Program-made: the position numbers and the translations under genes
Notes under the pieces: model-generated
The model's database searches: none
The model's input: the letters and a program-made list of their open reading frames with translations, nothing else
Told to the model about the DNA's origin: nothing
DNA from: Natronospira sp.
Lineage (GTDB): Bacteria; Pseudomonadota; Gammaproteobacteria; Natronospirales; Natronospiraceae
Reading direction: 5' to 3'
Length of the DNA stretch: 64,000 nt
Assembly: GCA_003558125.1 (NCBI GenBank)
Contig: PWMQ01000101.1
Span: 62,001 to 126,000 of the forward strand
In this document: piece by piece, positions 17,225-26,136 of the stretch
Numbering within the stretch: position 1 is the first letter of the stretch
How the letters are laid out: each line of letters opens with the position of its first letter

Positions 17225-19324
17225 TCAGCGACGGTACTCCAGTGCCAGGAACAGGCTCCGGTCCCGGCCCGGAAAATAGCGGTATTCGTCGAAGGCAAAA
17301 TCCGCGCGCTCGGCGTGGGGGCGGTCGCTGAGGTTTTGTACCCGTGCATGCAGCCACCAGTCCTCCCGGAGCGCCTGGCTTGCCTTCAGGCTGAAAACGG
17401 TGTGTCCGTGATAGCGGCGCTCATTGGCATTGTCCAGGTAATGACTCCCCACATAATTGGCGGCCAACTCGATTTGCCGGCCATTATGGGGCTGCCAGAG
17501 CAGGCGGGCCGAGCCCAGCCCGCGGGGTGCCGAGCTGATTTCATCACCCCGCTCGATTGGCTCGCCATCGGTCCGGTCGAAGGCCCAGGTATGGCGGGCG
17601 CGGCTGGCATTGAGCGCCACGGACCACTCGGTGGACAGGGGCAGCCGCAGGTCCAGTTCAATCCCCCGGTGGCGGGTGGCCCCATCGCTGACATTGAAGC
17701 CATCCGAATCACGGAAGATGAAGTTGTCCTTCTCCATGTAATAGGCGGCCAGTTCATAGCGCAGGATGCCCAGTCGTCCGCGCAGCCCCGCTTCCACCGA
17801 ATCCAGTTCCTCCGAATCCAGGTCGGCCACCGTCTGGCCTGACTGCAGGCGATAGAGTTCGGTCGCCTGGGGCGCCCGGTAGCCCTGGGCGAGACGAGTA
17901 AACAGCGCCTGGTCCTGGCCCAGCTCCCGGGTCAGACCGAGATTCAGGGTGGTGGTGGTGAAGCTGTCGCTGCGATCGTCGGGGCGGGTATAGAGACAGC
18001 CGCCAAAGCCGCACTCGCTGCCGTCGTCCCGCCGGTTGCCCGGTTCCAGGCGGTTTCGGTAGTCGTAGTTGAGATACTCCAGCCGGGCCCCGGCTTCCAG
18101 GGTACTGCGCTCGCCCAGTTGGCGACTGGCCTGGGTGTAGGCCGCGGCATGCTGGGCGCTGACGCGATAATCGTAGTGGGCCCCCGGCGGCCGTGTTTCG
18201 CGCAGGAAATCATTGTCGGCGTCCACTTCGCCGTCCTGATACTGGCTGAGTGCACTGCGGGTGTATTCCAGATCCATGCCGGCCTGGGTCCACCAGCGAT
18301 CCCCCTGGTAAGACAGCCGATTCATCAGGCCAAGACTTTCCTGGCTGTTCTGTTCCAGCGGCTGGCCGGGCAGGAAATGCTGGAGAAAGTCCATGTCGGT
18401 GCGGCGCAGATAGGGCGTGATTTCCAGCTCCCAGCCCGATGCCAGCCCCCGGTCCCAGCGCGCTGCCAGCCGCTGGGCCTCGGCCTTGCGAAAGGCCTCC
18501 GGATTGTCATTGTCGGTGGGGCGTTGGCGATAGGCCTCGAAGCCTTCCAGAAAACCGGCGGTGTCCTGGTCCAGCCAGCTGCCGGCAAACAACCAGCTCA
18601 GTTCGCCCCCGGCCAGGGGATGCTGAATCCGGGTATTGAGTTTCTGCTGACTGACGCCGCTGTCATCCCGCCAGCCGCCGTCCTCGGTAAGCGTCGCCGA
18701 GGCCCGCCAGTCGGTATTCCCCTGGCTGCCACCACCGGAGACCTGGCCACGCCAATAACGGTCCGGGCCGGCCTCGAGGCTGGCCTGGCGGGCCGGTGGA
18801 TCCAGGGGGCGGCGGCTGATGACGTTGATGGTCCCGTGCAGGGCGTTGGAGCCGTACAGGGCATTGGCCGGCCCGCGGATGACTTCCACGGCCCCGGCCT
18901 GCTCGGTGTTGACCTCGAACAGGGCGTTGACGTTGCAGAAACCCGCCGCGCGGATGGGGATGCCGTCTTCCAGGAATTGGAAGGCGCCGCAGGCCCCCGG
19001 CCCGGTGAGCACGGGGGAGCGAATCGCGGTGAGGTGTTCCTGGCCGCTATTGCGGGTGACCCAGGTTCCCGGCACCCGGTACATCAGCTCACTGACATGG
19101 GTGTGGGCGACCCGCTCGATCTCCACCCCGTCCACCCGGGACACACTGGCCGGTTCCCTTGCCAGGGCCCGCTCGGCTCGGCTGGTGCTGGTGATGATGC
19201 GTTCCAGCTCCAGTGCTTCGTCCGTGGGCTTTTCCTCGGATGTGACCTGGGCCTGAGTCAGGGCCGGCATGATGCAAAGGGCGGTCAGCATTGCCGCCGG
19301 GCATCGCCTGTTGGGAAACCGCAT
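17225..19324 (-). CDS. TonB-dependent outer membrane receptor in the hut transcript
   Basis: The protein has 699 residues, a signal peptide ending in TQAQ, a plug domain (about 40-160) and a 22-strand-type barrel ending in LFLALEYRR. The plug has IRGPANALYGSNALHGTINVISRRP, standard for the family, and two unusual cysteines (PGACGAFQF and GFCNVNAL). An external loop carries ECGFGGC. The start ATG follows AAAGGAAT and lies 42 bp after hutH on the same strand. Co-transcription suggests a ligand connected to histidine, for example a metal-histidine chelate or a peptide, but nothing in the sequence proves the ligand. Confidence 0.93.
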   Translation of the reverse strand: MRFPNRRCPAAMLTALCIMPALTQAQVTSEEKPTDEALELERIITSTSRAERALAREPASVSRVDGVEIERVAHTHVSELMYRVPGTWVTRNSGQEHLTAIRSPVLTGPGACGAFQFLEDGIPIRAAGFCNVNALFEVNTEQAGAVEVIRGPANALYGSNALHGTINVISRRPLDPPARQASLEAGPDRYWRGQVSGGGSQGNTDWRASATLTEDGGWRDDSGVSQQKLNTRIQHPLAGGELSWLFAGSWLDQDTAGFLEGFEAYRQRPTDNDNPEAFRKAEAQRLAARWDRGLASGWELEITPYLRRTDMDFLQHFLPGQPLEQNSQESLGLMNRLSYQGDRWWTQAGMDLEYTRSALSQYQDGEVDADNDFLRETRPPGAHYDYRVSAQHAAAYTQASRQLGERSTLEAGARLEYLNYDYRNRLEPGNRRDDGSECGFGGCLYTRPDDRSDSFTTTTLNLGLTRELGQDQALFTRLAQGYRAPQATELYRLQSGQTVADLDSEELDSVEAGLRGRLGILRYELAAYYMEKDNFIFRDSDGFNVSDGATRHRGIELDLRLPLSTEWSVALNASRARHTWAFDRTDGEPIERGDEISSAPRGLGSARLLWQPHNGRQIELAANYVGSHYLDNANERRYHGHTVFSLKASQALREDWWLHARVQNLSDRPHAERADFAFDEYRYFPGRDRSLFLALEYRR

Positions 19325-19366
19325 TCGCCGATTCCTTTTCGCTAGATGTGGTCCGGCTGAGAATTC

Positions 19367-20866
19367 CTACTTGAACTCAGGCAGACCCAGCAAGGCCTCG
19401 GCAAGTTCCTCGATATCCCGATCCATGCGGCGGTCGCCGGTGTGTGCCGGTGAGATATCGCGCAACCACTTCAACAGTTTTTGCAGCTCCGGGGTGGTCT
19501 TGAGCGGCGCCTGCAGCTCCACCGCCCGGGCCGCGGCCATCAGCTCAATGGCCAGAATGCGGGCCAGGTTCTCGCAGAGTTGGACCAGCTTCAGTCCGGC
19601 CCAAGGCGCCATGCTGACATGGTCCTCCTGGCCGGCGGAGGTGGAGATGGAATCCACCGAGGCTGGGTGGGCCAGGGTCTTGTTCTCCGAGCACAGGGCG
19701 GCGGCGGTGACGTGGGCGATCATGAAACCACTTTCCACCCCGGCCTCTTCGGTCAGGAACAGGGGCATGTCCGGATTCACTCCGCGAACCAGGCAATCGC
19801 TTCGGCGTTCGGAAATACTGCCGATCTCGGCCCCGGCAACGGCAAGAAAATCCGACACCATGGCAATGGGCTCGGCGTGGAAGTTGCCGCCGGAGATCAC
19901 TTCGTCATCGAAGATCAGGGGATTGTCGGAGACGCCGTTGAGTTCACACTCGAGTATGCGCCGGGCATGGTCCAGGGTGTCCCGTGCCGCACCCATGACC
20001 TGGGGCATGCAGCGCAGGGCATAGGGGTCCTGGACCCGGCTGCAGTTGCGGTGGTTCTCGCGGATCTCGCTGTCACTGAGCCAGCCGCGCAGGGCTTCGG
20101 CAGCGGCGATCTGCCCGGGCATGCGCCGGACCGCGTGCAGTCGCGGATCAAAGGGGCTGTAACTGCCGGCCAGCCCCTCCACGCTCAGGGCACCGGCGGC
20201 GATGGCCGCATCCCAGAGCCGCTCCAGGCGGAACAGGCCCTCGATGGCCAGACTTGCCGACAGTTGGGTGCCGTTGAGCAGGGCCAGGCCCTCCTTGGCT
20301 TGCAGCACCACCGGCTCCCGGTCCACCGCTGCCAGCACATCGCGGCCTTCCAGCACTTCACCCTGGTGGAGGGCCTCGCCTTCGCCGATCAGTGCCAGTG
20401 TGAGGTGGGCCAAAGGCGCCAGATCCCCGGAAGCGCCCACGGAACCGCGCTCGGGGATCAGGGGCAGCACATCAGCATTGAGCAGCGCCAGCAGGGTTTC
20501 CACCACTTCCGGGCGGATGCCGGAATGGCCAACGGCCAAGGCATTGGCCTTGAGCAGCATCAGCCGACGGGTGGCATTGCGGGCCAGGGCCTCGCCCACG
20601 CCGCAGGCGTGGCTGCGCACCAGGTTGTATTGAAGCTGCACCACCTGGTCGCGGGAGATCCGCTTGCGGGCCAGGGCCCCGAAGCCGGTGTTGATGCCAT
20701 AGCTGACCCGTTCCTGGTCAATGACCCGCTCGACCGCAGCCACGGATTGCTGCATGCGTTCACGGGCGCTCTCTGCCAGGGCAGCGGGACGGGGCGTGGC
20801 TTCCCAGTCCCGCAGGGCATCCAGAGTCAGGCTTTCGCCGTCAAGAATCAGGGCTTGTTCGCTCAC
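19367..20866 (-). CDS. hutH: Histidine ammonia-lyase
   Basis: This enzyme removes ammonia from histidine to give urocanate, the first step of the pathway. The 499-residue length is slightly over Pseudomonas HutH (about 510 or less). The self-made MIO cofactor triad Ala145-Ser146-Gly147 is in GSVGASGDLAPL, and the catalytic Tyr is in VSYGINTGFG. Other family segments are HFHAEPI-like GGNFHAEPIA and CSENKTLAHPASVDS. The GTG start overlaps the stop of hutI by four bases (GTGA) and follows GGAGG, so hutI and hutH are coupled. Confidence 0.97.
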   Translation of the reverse strand: MSEQALILDGESLTLDALRDWEATPRPAALAESARERMQQSVAAVERVIDQERVSYGINTGFGALARKRISRDQVVQLQYNLVRSHACGVGEALARNATRRLMLLKANALAVGHSGIRPEVVETLLALLNADVLPLIPERGSVGASGDLAPLAHLTLALIGEGEALHQGEVLEGRDVLAAVDREPVVLQAKEGLALLNGTQLSASLAIEGLFRLERLWDAAIAAGALSVEGLAGSYSPFDPRLHAVRRMPGQIAAAEALRGWLSDSEIRENHRNCSRVQDPYALRCMPQVMGAARDTLDHARRILECELNGVSDNPLIFDDEVISGGNFHAEPIAMVSDFLAVAGAEIGSISERRSDCLVRGVNPDMPLFLTEEAGVESGFMIAHVTAAALCSENKTLAHPASVDSISTSAGQEDHVSMAPWAGLKLVQLCENLARILAIELMAAARAVELQAPLKTTPELQKLLKWLRDISPAHTGDRRMDRDIEELAEALLGLPEFK

Positions 20867-22047
20867 GCGGGATGACCTCCGATGTAGGTTCGGTCCGGGC
20901 GGATGCCGCCCAGTTGATAGATGAGAAATTCCGGCCCGGGGATGTCCCAGAGGGTGAGATCGGCCACTTTGCCCACCTCGATGCTGCCCCGGTCTTCGGC
21001 CTCGCCCATGGCGGCGGCCGCATTGCTGGTCACGCCCAGCAGGATTTCCTCGGCGGTCAGGCCGAAGAAGATGGCAGCCATGTGCATGGCCGCCTGCAGG
21101 CTGACCACCGGAGAGCTGCCCGGGTTGATGTCGGTGGAAACCGCCATCGGCACGCCGGCCTTCCGAAAGCCGGCAATCGGCGGCAATTTGGTTTCCCGCA
21201 GGAAATAAAAGGCCCCCGGGAGCAGCACGGCGGCGGTCCCGTGCTCGGCCATGGCGCGGATATCGGCTTCTTCGGTGTATTCCAGGTGATCGCAGGACAG
21301 GGCTCCGAGCTCGGCGGCGCGCCGGGTGGCCTGCATGTTGGAGAGCTGGTCGGTATGGGCGCGCAGGCGCAGCCCGCCGTCTCGGGCCGCAGCGAACAGC
21401 CGCTCCATGTCAGCCACGGTAAAGGCGATGCGTTCCACGTAGATGTCACAGGTCTCGGCCAGTTGCTGCTCGATCACCGCCGGCAGGGTCTTCTCGACCA
21501 GCTCGTCCATGTAATCTTCCCGGGAGCGGTCGGCCGGAATGGAATGGGCGCCCAGGAACGTGGGAGAGAGGTGGACCGGGGTCTCCCGGTCAAGATGGCG
21601 GATGGCCCGCAGCATCTTGAGCTCGTTTTCAGTGTCCAGGCCATAGCCGCTCTTGGCTTCGACCGTGGTCACCCCTTCGGCCAGCAGGGCGGATACCCGG
21701 GGCAGGCTCTCCCGCACCAGGCGCTCCTCGTCCGCCTCGCGCACGGCACGCACCGTGGACAGAATGCCGCCGCCACTGCGGGCGATCTCCTCGTAGCTGG
21801 CGCCCTCCAGCTTGCGGGCATGTTCGTCCATGCGATGGCCGGCGTAGAGGACGTGGGTGTGGCAGTCGATCAGGCCCGGCATCAGGACCCGGCCGTCGGC
21901 ATCCACCGTCTCCAGGGCGACGGCATCCTTGTCCACGCCCAGGGCGGCGATTCGTCCGTCCTGGACGGCGATGCTGTCAAAGCCGCCCTGACGAAGGGTG
22001 CCGTCCATTGGATATACTCTCGCGTTGCGAATGATCAGGTCGTACAC
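20863..22047 (-). CDS. hutI: Imidazolonepropionase
   Basis: This is the third step of histidine degradation, hydrolysing imidazolone propionate to formiminoglutamate. It is a metal-dependent amidohydrolase of 394 residues. Metal and active-site motifs are DCHTHVLYAGHR, EAKSGYGLD, AHTDQLSN, DHLEYTEE and STDINPGSSP. I use GTG 22047 (VYDLIIRNAR); all in-frame earlier starts would run through the hutF start region. The start lies only 36 bp from the divergent hutF ATG. Confidence 0.96.
   Translation of the reverse strand: MYDLIIRNARVYPMDGTLRQGGFDSIAVQDGRIAALGVDKDAVALETVDADGRVLMPGLIDCHTHVLYAGHRMDEHARKLEGASYEEIARSGGGILSTVRAVREADEERLVRESLPRVSALLAEGVTTVEAKSGYGLDTENELKMLRAIRHLDRETPVHLSPTFLGAHSIPADRSREDYMDELVEKTLPAVIEQQLAETCDIYVERIAFTVADMERLFAAARDGGLRLRAHTDQLSNMQATRRAAELGALSCDHLEYTEEADIRAMAEHGTAAVLLPGAFYFLRETKLPPIAGFRKAGVPMAVSTDINPGSSPVVSLQAAMHMAAIFFGLTAEEILLGVTSNAAAAMGEAEDRGSIEVGKVADLTLWDIPGPEFLIYQLGGIRPDRTYIGGHPA
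22013..22018 (+). promoter_or_regulatory. Possible -10 element for hutFG inside hutI
   Basis: TATACT is 65 bp before the hutF ATG, inside the 5' coding end of hutI. A weak CTGACG lies 19 bp before it. With only 36 bp between the divergent start codons, a promoter inside the neighbour is expected. Confidence 0.3.
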
Positions 22048-22083
22048 GCTTCGGCCCCATTTGAACTGGCAGTGGAGTAGGCA

Positions 22084-23457
22084 ATGACTCAGCGACTCAC
22101 CTTTCGGCATGTGCTGACGCCGGAAGGGATGGTAAACGACTGCGCGGTTGTCGTCAGCTCGGCAGGCCGAATTCAGGCCCTGGATGTGCTGGATGCCGCT
22201 CGCGGGCCCCTGGATTATGACGGCTGGCTGGCCCTGCCGGGCATGCCCAATGCCCACAGCCATGCCTTTCAGCGCGCGATGAGCGGTTTCGGGGAGGTCC
22301 CGGCGGGGCAGGATTCCTTCTGGAGCTGGCGGGACCACATGTACCGCCTGGCCTCGGTGGTCACCCCCGAGCAGATGCGCATCATTGCCGAGCAGGCGTT
22401 CGCGGAAATGTTGATGGGCGGCTTCACCCGGGTGGCCGAGTTTCATTATCTGCATCACCTGCCCGACGGCAGCGCGGGCGAGGAGATGGCGCGCGCGGTG
22501 GCCGAAGCGGCCGACAATGTGGGCATTGGCCTGAAACTGCTGCCGGTCTATTACCGCAAGGGCGGATTCGATCGCGAGCCTGGCGAGGGCCAGCGTCGCT
22601 TCGTGCATCGACACCTGGATGATTTCCTCGAGCTGCTGAGCAAGCTCAAGGATCTGTCACCAGGTATCGCACCCCATAGCCTGCGAGCGGTCCCGCCCGA
22701 GGAGCTGGCGGATCTGGTGGCCGGCGCCCGGGGCGTACTGGGCCCGGATATCCCCATCCACATCCACGTTGCCGAGCAGCGTGCCGAAGTATCCGACTGC
22801 CAGGCCCGACACGGTCGGTCGCCGGTCACCGTCCTGGCCGATCACGTCGAACTGGACCGCCACTGGAATCTGGTCCACGCCACCCATGCCGGCCCGGATG
22901 AGTTGCGGCGGGTGACGGCGGCCGATGCCCGTGTGGTGATCTGCCCATTGACCGAGGCCTACCTGGGCGACGGCCTGTTTCCTGCGGCGGAGTTTCGCCG
23001 GCAGGGTGGGTCGATGGCCATCGGTTCCGACAGCAATTGCCGTATCGATGCGGTGGAGGAGTTGCGCTTGCTGGAATACGGCCAACGTCTGCGTCGGGAG
23101 CGGCGCTTGCTGCTGGCCGACGAGCGCGGTATCGGGCAGGCCATGTGGAGCGAGATGGCGGTAGCCGGTGCCGCCGCCCTGGGTGATCACGGCTACAACG
23201 GTGAGGCTGGCGGCGGAGCCATTCAGTCCGGGGCGTTCGCGGACCTGGTGGTGGTGGATGAAGACCATCCCGCTGTCGCCGGTCATGGGCCGGATACGGC
23301 GGTGGATGCCCTGCTCATAGGGGGCGCGCGCGGCGCCGTGCGCGACGTCTATGTGGCCGGGCACAAGCAGGTCAGCCAGGGCGCGCTGCCTGACTCGGAT
23401 GCTCGTCGGCAGGCCTTTGCCGGGGTAGTGAAGTCGATTTACGGGGAGGAAAAATGA
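22084..23457 (+). CDS. hutF: Formimidoylglutamate deiminase
   Basis: The protein has 457 residues of the amidohydrolase superfamily. It turns N-formimidoyl-glutamate into N-formyl-glutamate and ammonia, the fourth step in the five-enzyme hut route. Motifs are LPGMPNAHSHAFQRAMSG (metal HxH), IPIHIHVAEQ, NLVHATHAG and MAIGSDSNC. The ATG follows GTGGAGTAGG. The stop overlaps the start of hutG by four bases (ATGA). Its presence with hutG shows the deiminase branch rather than direct HutG formiminoglutamase. Confidence 0.96.
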   Translation: MTQRLTFRHVLTPEGMVNDCAVVVSSAGRIQALDVLDAARGPLDYDGWLALPGMPNAHSHAFQRAMSGFGEVPAGQDSFWSWRDHMYRLASVVTPEQMRIIAEQAFAEMLMGGFTRVAEFHYLHHLPDGSAGEEMARAVAEAADNVGIGLKLLPVYYRKGGFDREPGEGQRRFVHRHLDDFLELLSKLKDLSPGIAPHSLRAVPPEELADLVAGARGVLGPDIPIHIHVAEQRAEVSDCQARHGRSPVTVLADHVELDRHWNLVHATHAGPDELRRVTAADARVVICPLTEAYLGDGLFPAAEFRRQGGSMAIGSDSNCRIDAVEELRLLEYGQRLRRERRLLLADERGIGQAMWSEMAVAGAAALGDHGYNGEAGGGAIQSGAFADLVVVDEDHPAVAGHGPDTAVDALLIGGARGAVRDVYVAGHKQVSQGALPDSDARRQAFAGVVKSIYGEEK

Positions 23458-24260
23458 GTGAAAACGAGCAAGAAAACCCATATGTGATCCGCGAGCCAAA
23501 TACCGAGCGATTGCCCGTGGTGGTCAGTATTCCCCATACGGGCACCCGGGTGCCGGAGGGCATATCCCGTTTCTTCGCCAGCGATGATCTGCATGAACTA
23601 CCCAACACCGACTGGCATTTGCATGAACTCTATGACTTTCTGCCGGAGCTCGGCATAACCACCATCCATGCGGTCTACAACCGCTTTGTGGTTGATCTCA
23701 ACCGCCCGCCGGAGAATCGGCCACTCTATCCGGGCCGCTTCGAAACCGGCCTGGTGCCCCTGCATACCTTCCATGGCGAGCCTGTCTGGACCCATGAGCC
23801 CGATGAAGACGAAGTGGAACGGCGTCGGCAGCTTTACCATGCCCCTTACCATGAACAGCTTCAGAAGCTTCTCGAACAGACCCGGGAGGAGTTCGGCAGG
23901 GCGGTACTGATCGATGCCCACAGCATCATGTCCTCACCCACCCGGATCAACGACGAGTTGCTCAAGGATATTTACCTCGGCGACGGTGAGGGCGTTAGCT
24001 GTGATGAGTGGCTGATTGGTGGTCTGGAGGCCGGCTTCGAGGCAGCCGGGCTGCGGGTGGCGAGAAACTATCCCTTCAAGGGGGGGTATATCACCCGCCA
24101 CTACGGGGCCATGGAACAGGTTGATGCCGTCCAGATCGAAATGGCGCAACGGGTCTACATGAATGAACTGGATCCCGCCGGCGGTCCCCGACACGAGCGC
24201 TTCGATCAGACCCGCCAGATCCTTCGCGCCGTCATCCAGGATGTGGTCAAGGGGCTTTGA
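23454..24260 (+). CDS. hutG: N-formylglutamate deformylase
   Basis: This last enzyme of the pathway hydrolyses N-formyl-glutamate to glutamate and formate. At 268 residues it fits the FGase family: VVSIPHTGTRVP (metal site), TDWHLHELYD, VDLNRPPENRPLYPG, LIDAHSI and NYPFKGGYITRHYG. It is coupled to hutF by overlap. A strong hairpin follows the stop. Confidence 0.96.
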   Translation: MSENEQENPYVIREPNTERLPVVVSIPHTGTRVPEGISRFFASDDLHELPNTDWHLHELYDFLPELGITTIHAVYNRFVVDLNRPPENRPLYPGRFETGLVPLHTFHGEPVWTHEPDEDEVERRRQLYHAPYHEQLQKLLEQTREEFGRAVLIDAHSIMSSPTRINDELLKDIYLGDGEGVSCDEWLIGGLEAGFEAAGLRVARNYPFKGGYITRHYGAMEQVDAVQIEMAQRVYMNELDPAGGPRHERFDQTRQILRAVIQDVVKGL

Positions 24261-24270
24261 TTGCCGCTCC

Positions 24271-24303
24271 ATAAAAAACCCGGTGCCGCGGGCACCGGGT
24301 TTG
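24271..24303. terminator. Bidirectional terminator after hutG
   Basis: AACCCGGTGCC (24277-24287) and GGCACCGGGTT (24291-24301) form an 11-bp perfect stem with a three-base loop. An A6 run before it gives a T6 tract on the minus strand, ending the lipoprotein-methyltransferase gene; on the plus strand only TTT follows. Confidence 0.8.
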
Positions 24304-24324
24304 TCATCCGTTCAGCCGCTTTGA

Positions 24325-25194
24325 TCAATCCGGTTTGACGAAGCGCAGGGTCATGCGGTCGGACTCGCCAATGGACTGAAAATGGGCAATGCAGTCATCC
24401 CGTTCCGCACCTTCGTCCATTTCCCGGCAGGCGCGCAGGCTGGGGGGCAGGGTCCAGACGCCGAAATCATGGTCCTTTTCATCCCGTGGATTGGCATTGA
24501 TCTCACTGCTGTCCACAAAACGAAAACCCACGCGTTCGGCCAGCTGGATGACATATTCCTCGGGGACGTAGCCACGCTGCGCCCATTCCATGGGGTCCTC
24601 ACCGGCCGGCGCCCGGTGCTGAACAACGCCGAAGCTGCCGCCGGGGCGTAGTACCTCCAGCGCCGCCCGCATGACTTCCTCGGCCACCTCGTCGTTGACC
24701 CAGCCATGGAGGCTGCGGAACGTCACCACCAGATCGGCGGAGTTGGGCTCCCCGAGGCGGGTCTTTCTCGGCGGGTCAAAGGGCAGCACTTCCACATTGC
24801 CGTAGATGTCGGGTTCTTCCGCCAGCTTTTCCAGATACGCTTTGCCCAGCCGGGCCTGATAGGCCACTTCTGACTCGGTATCAAAGCTCGCGGCAGTCAG
24901 TTTGCCGTGCTCGGCCAGCACCGGAGCAAGGATCTCGGTATACCAGCCGCCACCCGGCCAGAGTTCGACCACATGCTGATCCGCGGCAAGACCGAAAAAG
25001 TCCAGGGTCTCGACCGGGTTGCGAGCGTCATTTCGCTCACGATGGGCGTCGGAACGGTGATCGCCTTCGGCGGCTTCCGCCACGGCGGCTCGCACGGCTT
25101 CGGCATCCCGGGCCGGCTCCGGTCCCGCCGCACAGCCAATCAGGCCGATGAAAACACCGGAAAGAAGAACAGATCTCGCATTCAATGCATTCAT
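24325..25194 (-). CDS. Lipoprotein with methyltransferase-like fold (COG4798-like)
   Basis: The protein has 289 residues. It begins with a lipoprotein signal (VLLSGVFIGLIGCAAG). The rest resembles a class I SAM methyltransferase: VVELWPGGGWYTEILAPVL for motif I, DLVVTFRSLHGW for motif IV and VLRPGGSFGVVQH for motif V. SAM is not normally available outside the inner membrane, so catalysis is doubtful unless the protein stays inside or works with another ligand. Several proteobacterial COG4798 members have the same signal. No clear functional neighbour is present. Confidence 0.8.
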   Translation of the reverse strand: MNALNARSVLLSGVFIGLIGCAAGPEPARDAEAVRAAVAEAAEGDHRSDAHRERNDARNPVETLDFFGLAADQHVVELWPGGGWYTEILAPVLAEHGKLTAASFDTESEVAYQARLGKAYLEKLAEEPDIYGNVEVLPFDPPRKTRLGEPNSADLVVTFRSLHGWVNDEVAEEVMRAALEVLRPGGSFGVVQHRAPAGEDPMEWAQRGYVPEEYVIQLAERVGFRFVDSSEINANPRDEKDHDFGVWTLPPSLRACREMDEGAERDDCIAHFQSIGESDRMTLRFVKPD

Positions 25195-25350
25195 GTCGGC
25201 CTCCGCGGGCAGTTTGGAAGGGGCCAGGTGCCACTTGCATCAGTGAACCACGGCAATGCCTCAGGCTAGTGGCCCAAGACGAAGAGCTTAGAGTAGTCGG
25301 TCACGGCCGTGAGTTAAAGCGGGGAGGTTAAGCAAAGGCTGGGAGAATGC

Positions 25351-25379
25351 GCAAGGCGGGGACACGGTCCCCGCCTTGC
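25351..25379. terminator. Hairpin downstream of the small lipoprotein gene
   Basis: GCAAGGCGGGGAC (25351-25363) and GTCCCCGCCTTGC (25367-25379) form a perfect 13-bp stem with loop ACG, 17 bp after the stop of the minus-strand gene at 25396. No T-tract follows, so it may be a Rho-assisted terminator or a stabiliser. Confidence 0.45.
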
Positions 25380-25395
25380 TTCAAAAGCTGAAAAC

Positions 25396-25890
25396 TCAGC
25401 CGTCGCCGCCGGTCTGCTGCGGCCGGTGCTGCATTTCACGGACCCGGTCCTGAGTCTGCTCGGTTTCCTGGCGGCGGTCCTTGACGGTGGTGCAGCGGGT
25501 TTCCGGAATTCGGCTGCCGGTGGGCGCTTCATTGCGGCAGATGGTCCGGGTGTCTTCCCGGTCCGGGAATACCGTGGCATAAAAGTCCTCGCTCATGGCG
25601 AAGATTTCATCCCGCTCCTTGTCACTGAGCTCTTCCACCTCGCTTACATCGGCCAGGCGCTGATTGAGCTGTTCATTGAGGCGGGCAATCTTCTGGACCT
25701 GGTCTTCGCTGAATTCGTCGTCGTCGGCTTCGATGACCTCTTCGGTCAGGGCATTGATGTGAGTGAGGAACTCGTCCACACCCACAACCTGACGATCAAC
25801 GGTGCGCAGGTGGTTGCCGGCGCAAGCGCCCAGCAGGACACTCAGCAGCAGGGTCAGTCCGAGAACGGAAAAGTGTTGCATTTTTAACAT
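25396..25890 (-). CDS. Small lipoprotein, function unknown
   Basis: The protein has 164 residues and I do not recognise a family. A signal peptide ends in LSVLLGACAG (lipobox). The middle is acidic and helical (IEADDDEFSEDQVQKIARLNEQL), with two cysteines (RTICRNE and ETRCTT) that could pair in the periplasm, and the tail is rich in Gln and Arg. I use the first of two ATGs because GGGAGGCC lies six bases before it. Confidence 0.7.
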   Translation of the reverse strand: MLKMQHFSVLGLTLLLSVLLGACAGNHLRTVDRQVVGVDEFLTHINALTEEVIEADDDEFSEDQVQKIARLNEQLNQRLADVSEVEELSDKERDEIFAMSEDFYATVFPDREDTRTICRNEAPTGSRIPETRCTTVKDRRQETEQTQDRVREMQHRPQQTGGDG

Positions 25891-26136
25891 AATGGCCTCC
25901 CTCTTGGCCTCCCTTTATGGCTCAGGATACGAGCATTACTGTACGAATGAATTCATAGCACCACGTTGTTTTTACGCCCATCGATTGCCCGTGTCAAACC
26001 CGGGAAGGCGAATTATTGCTCGGCATGGCAAATGGCGCGCTCCAGCCGGCGCGGCCTTTGTTAGCATATGGGACCATTTTTCGGTCCGTGCCAGGCGCGC
26101 GGGTTTTGTCTTGCCCATCCACAGGGGACGGTTTAC

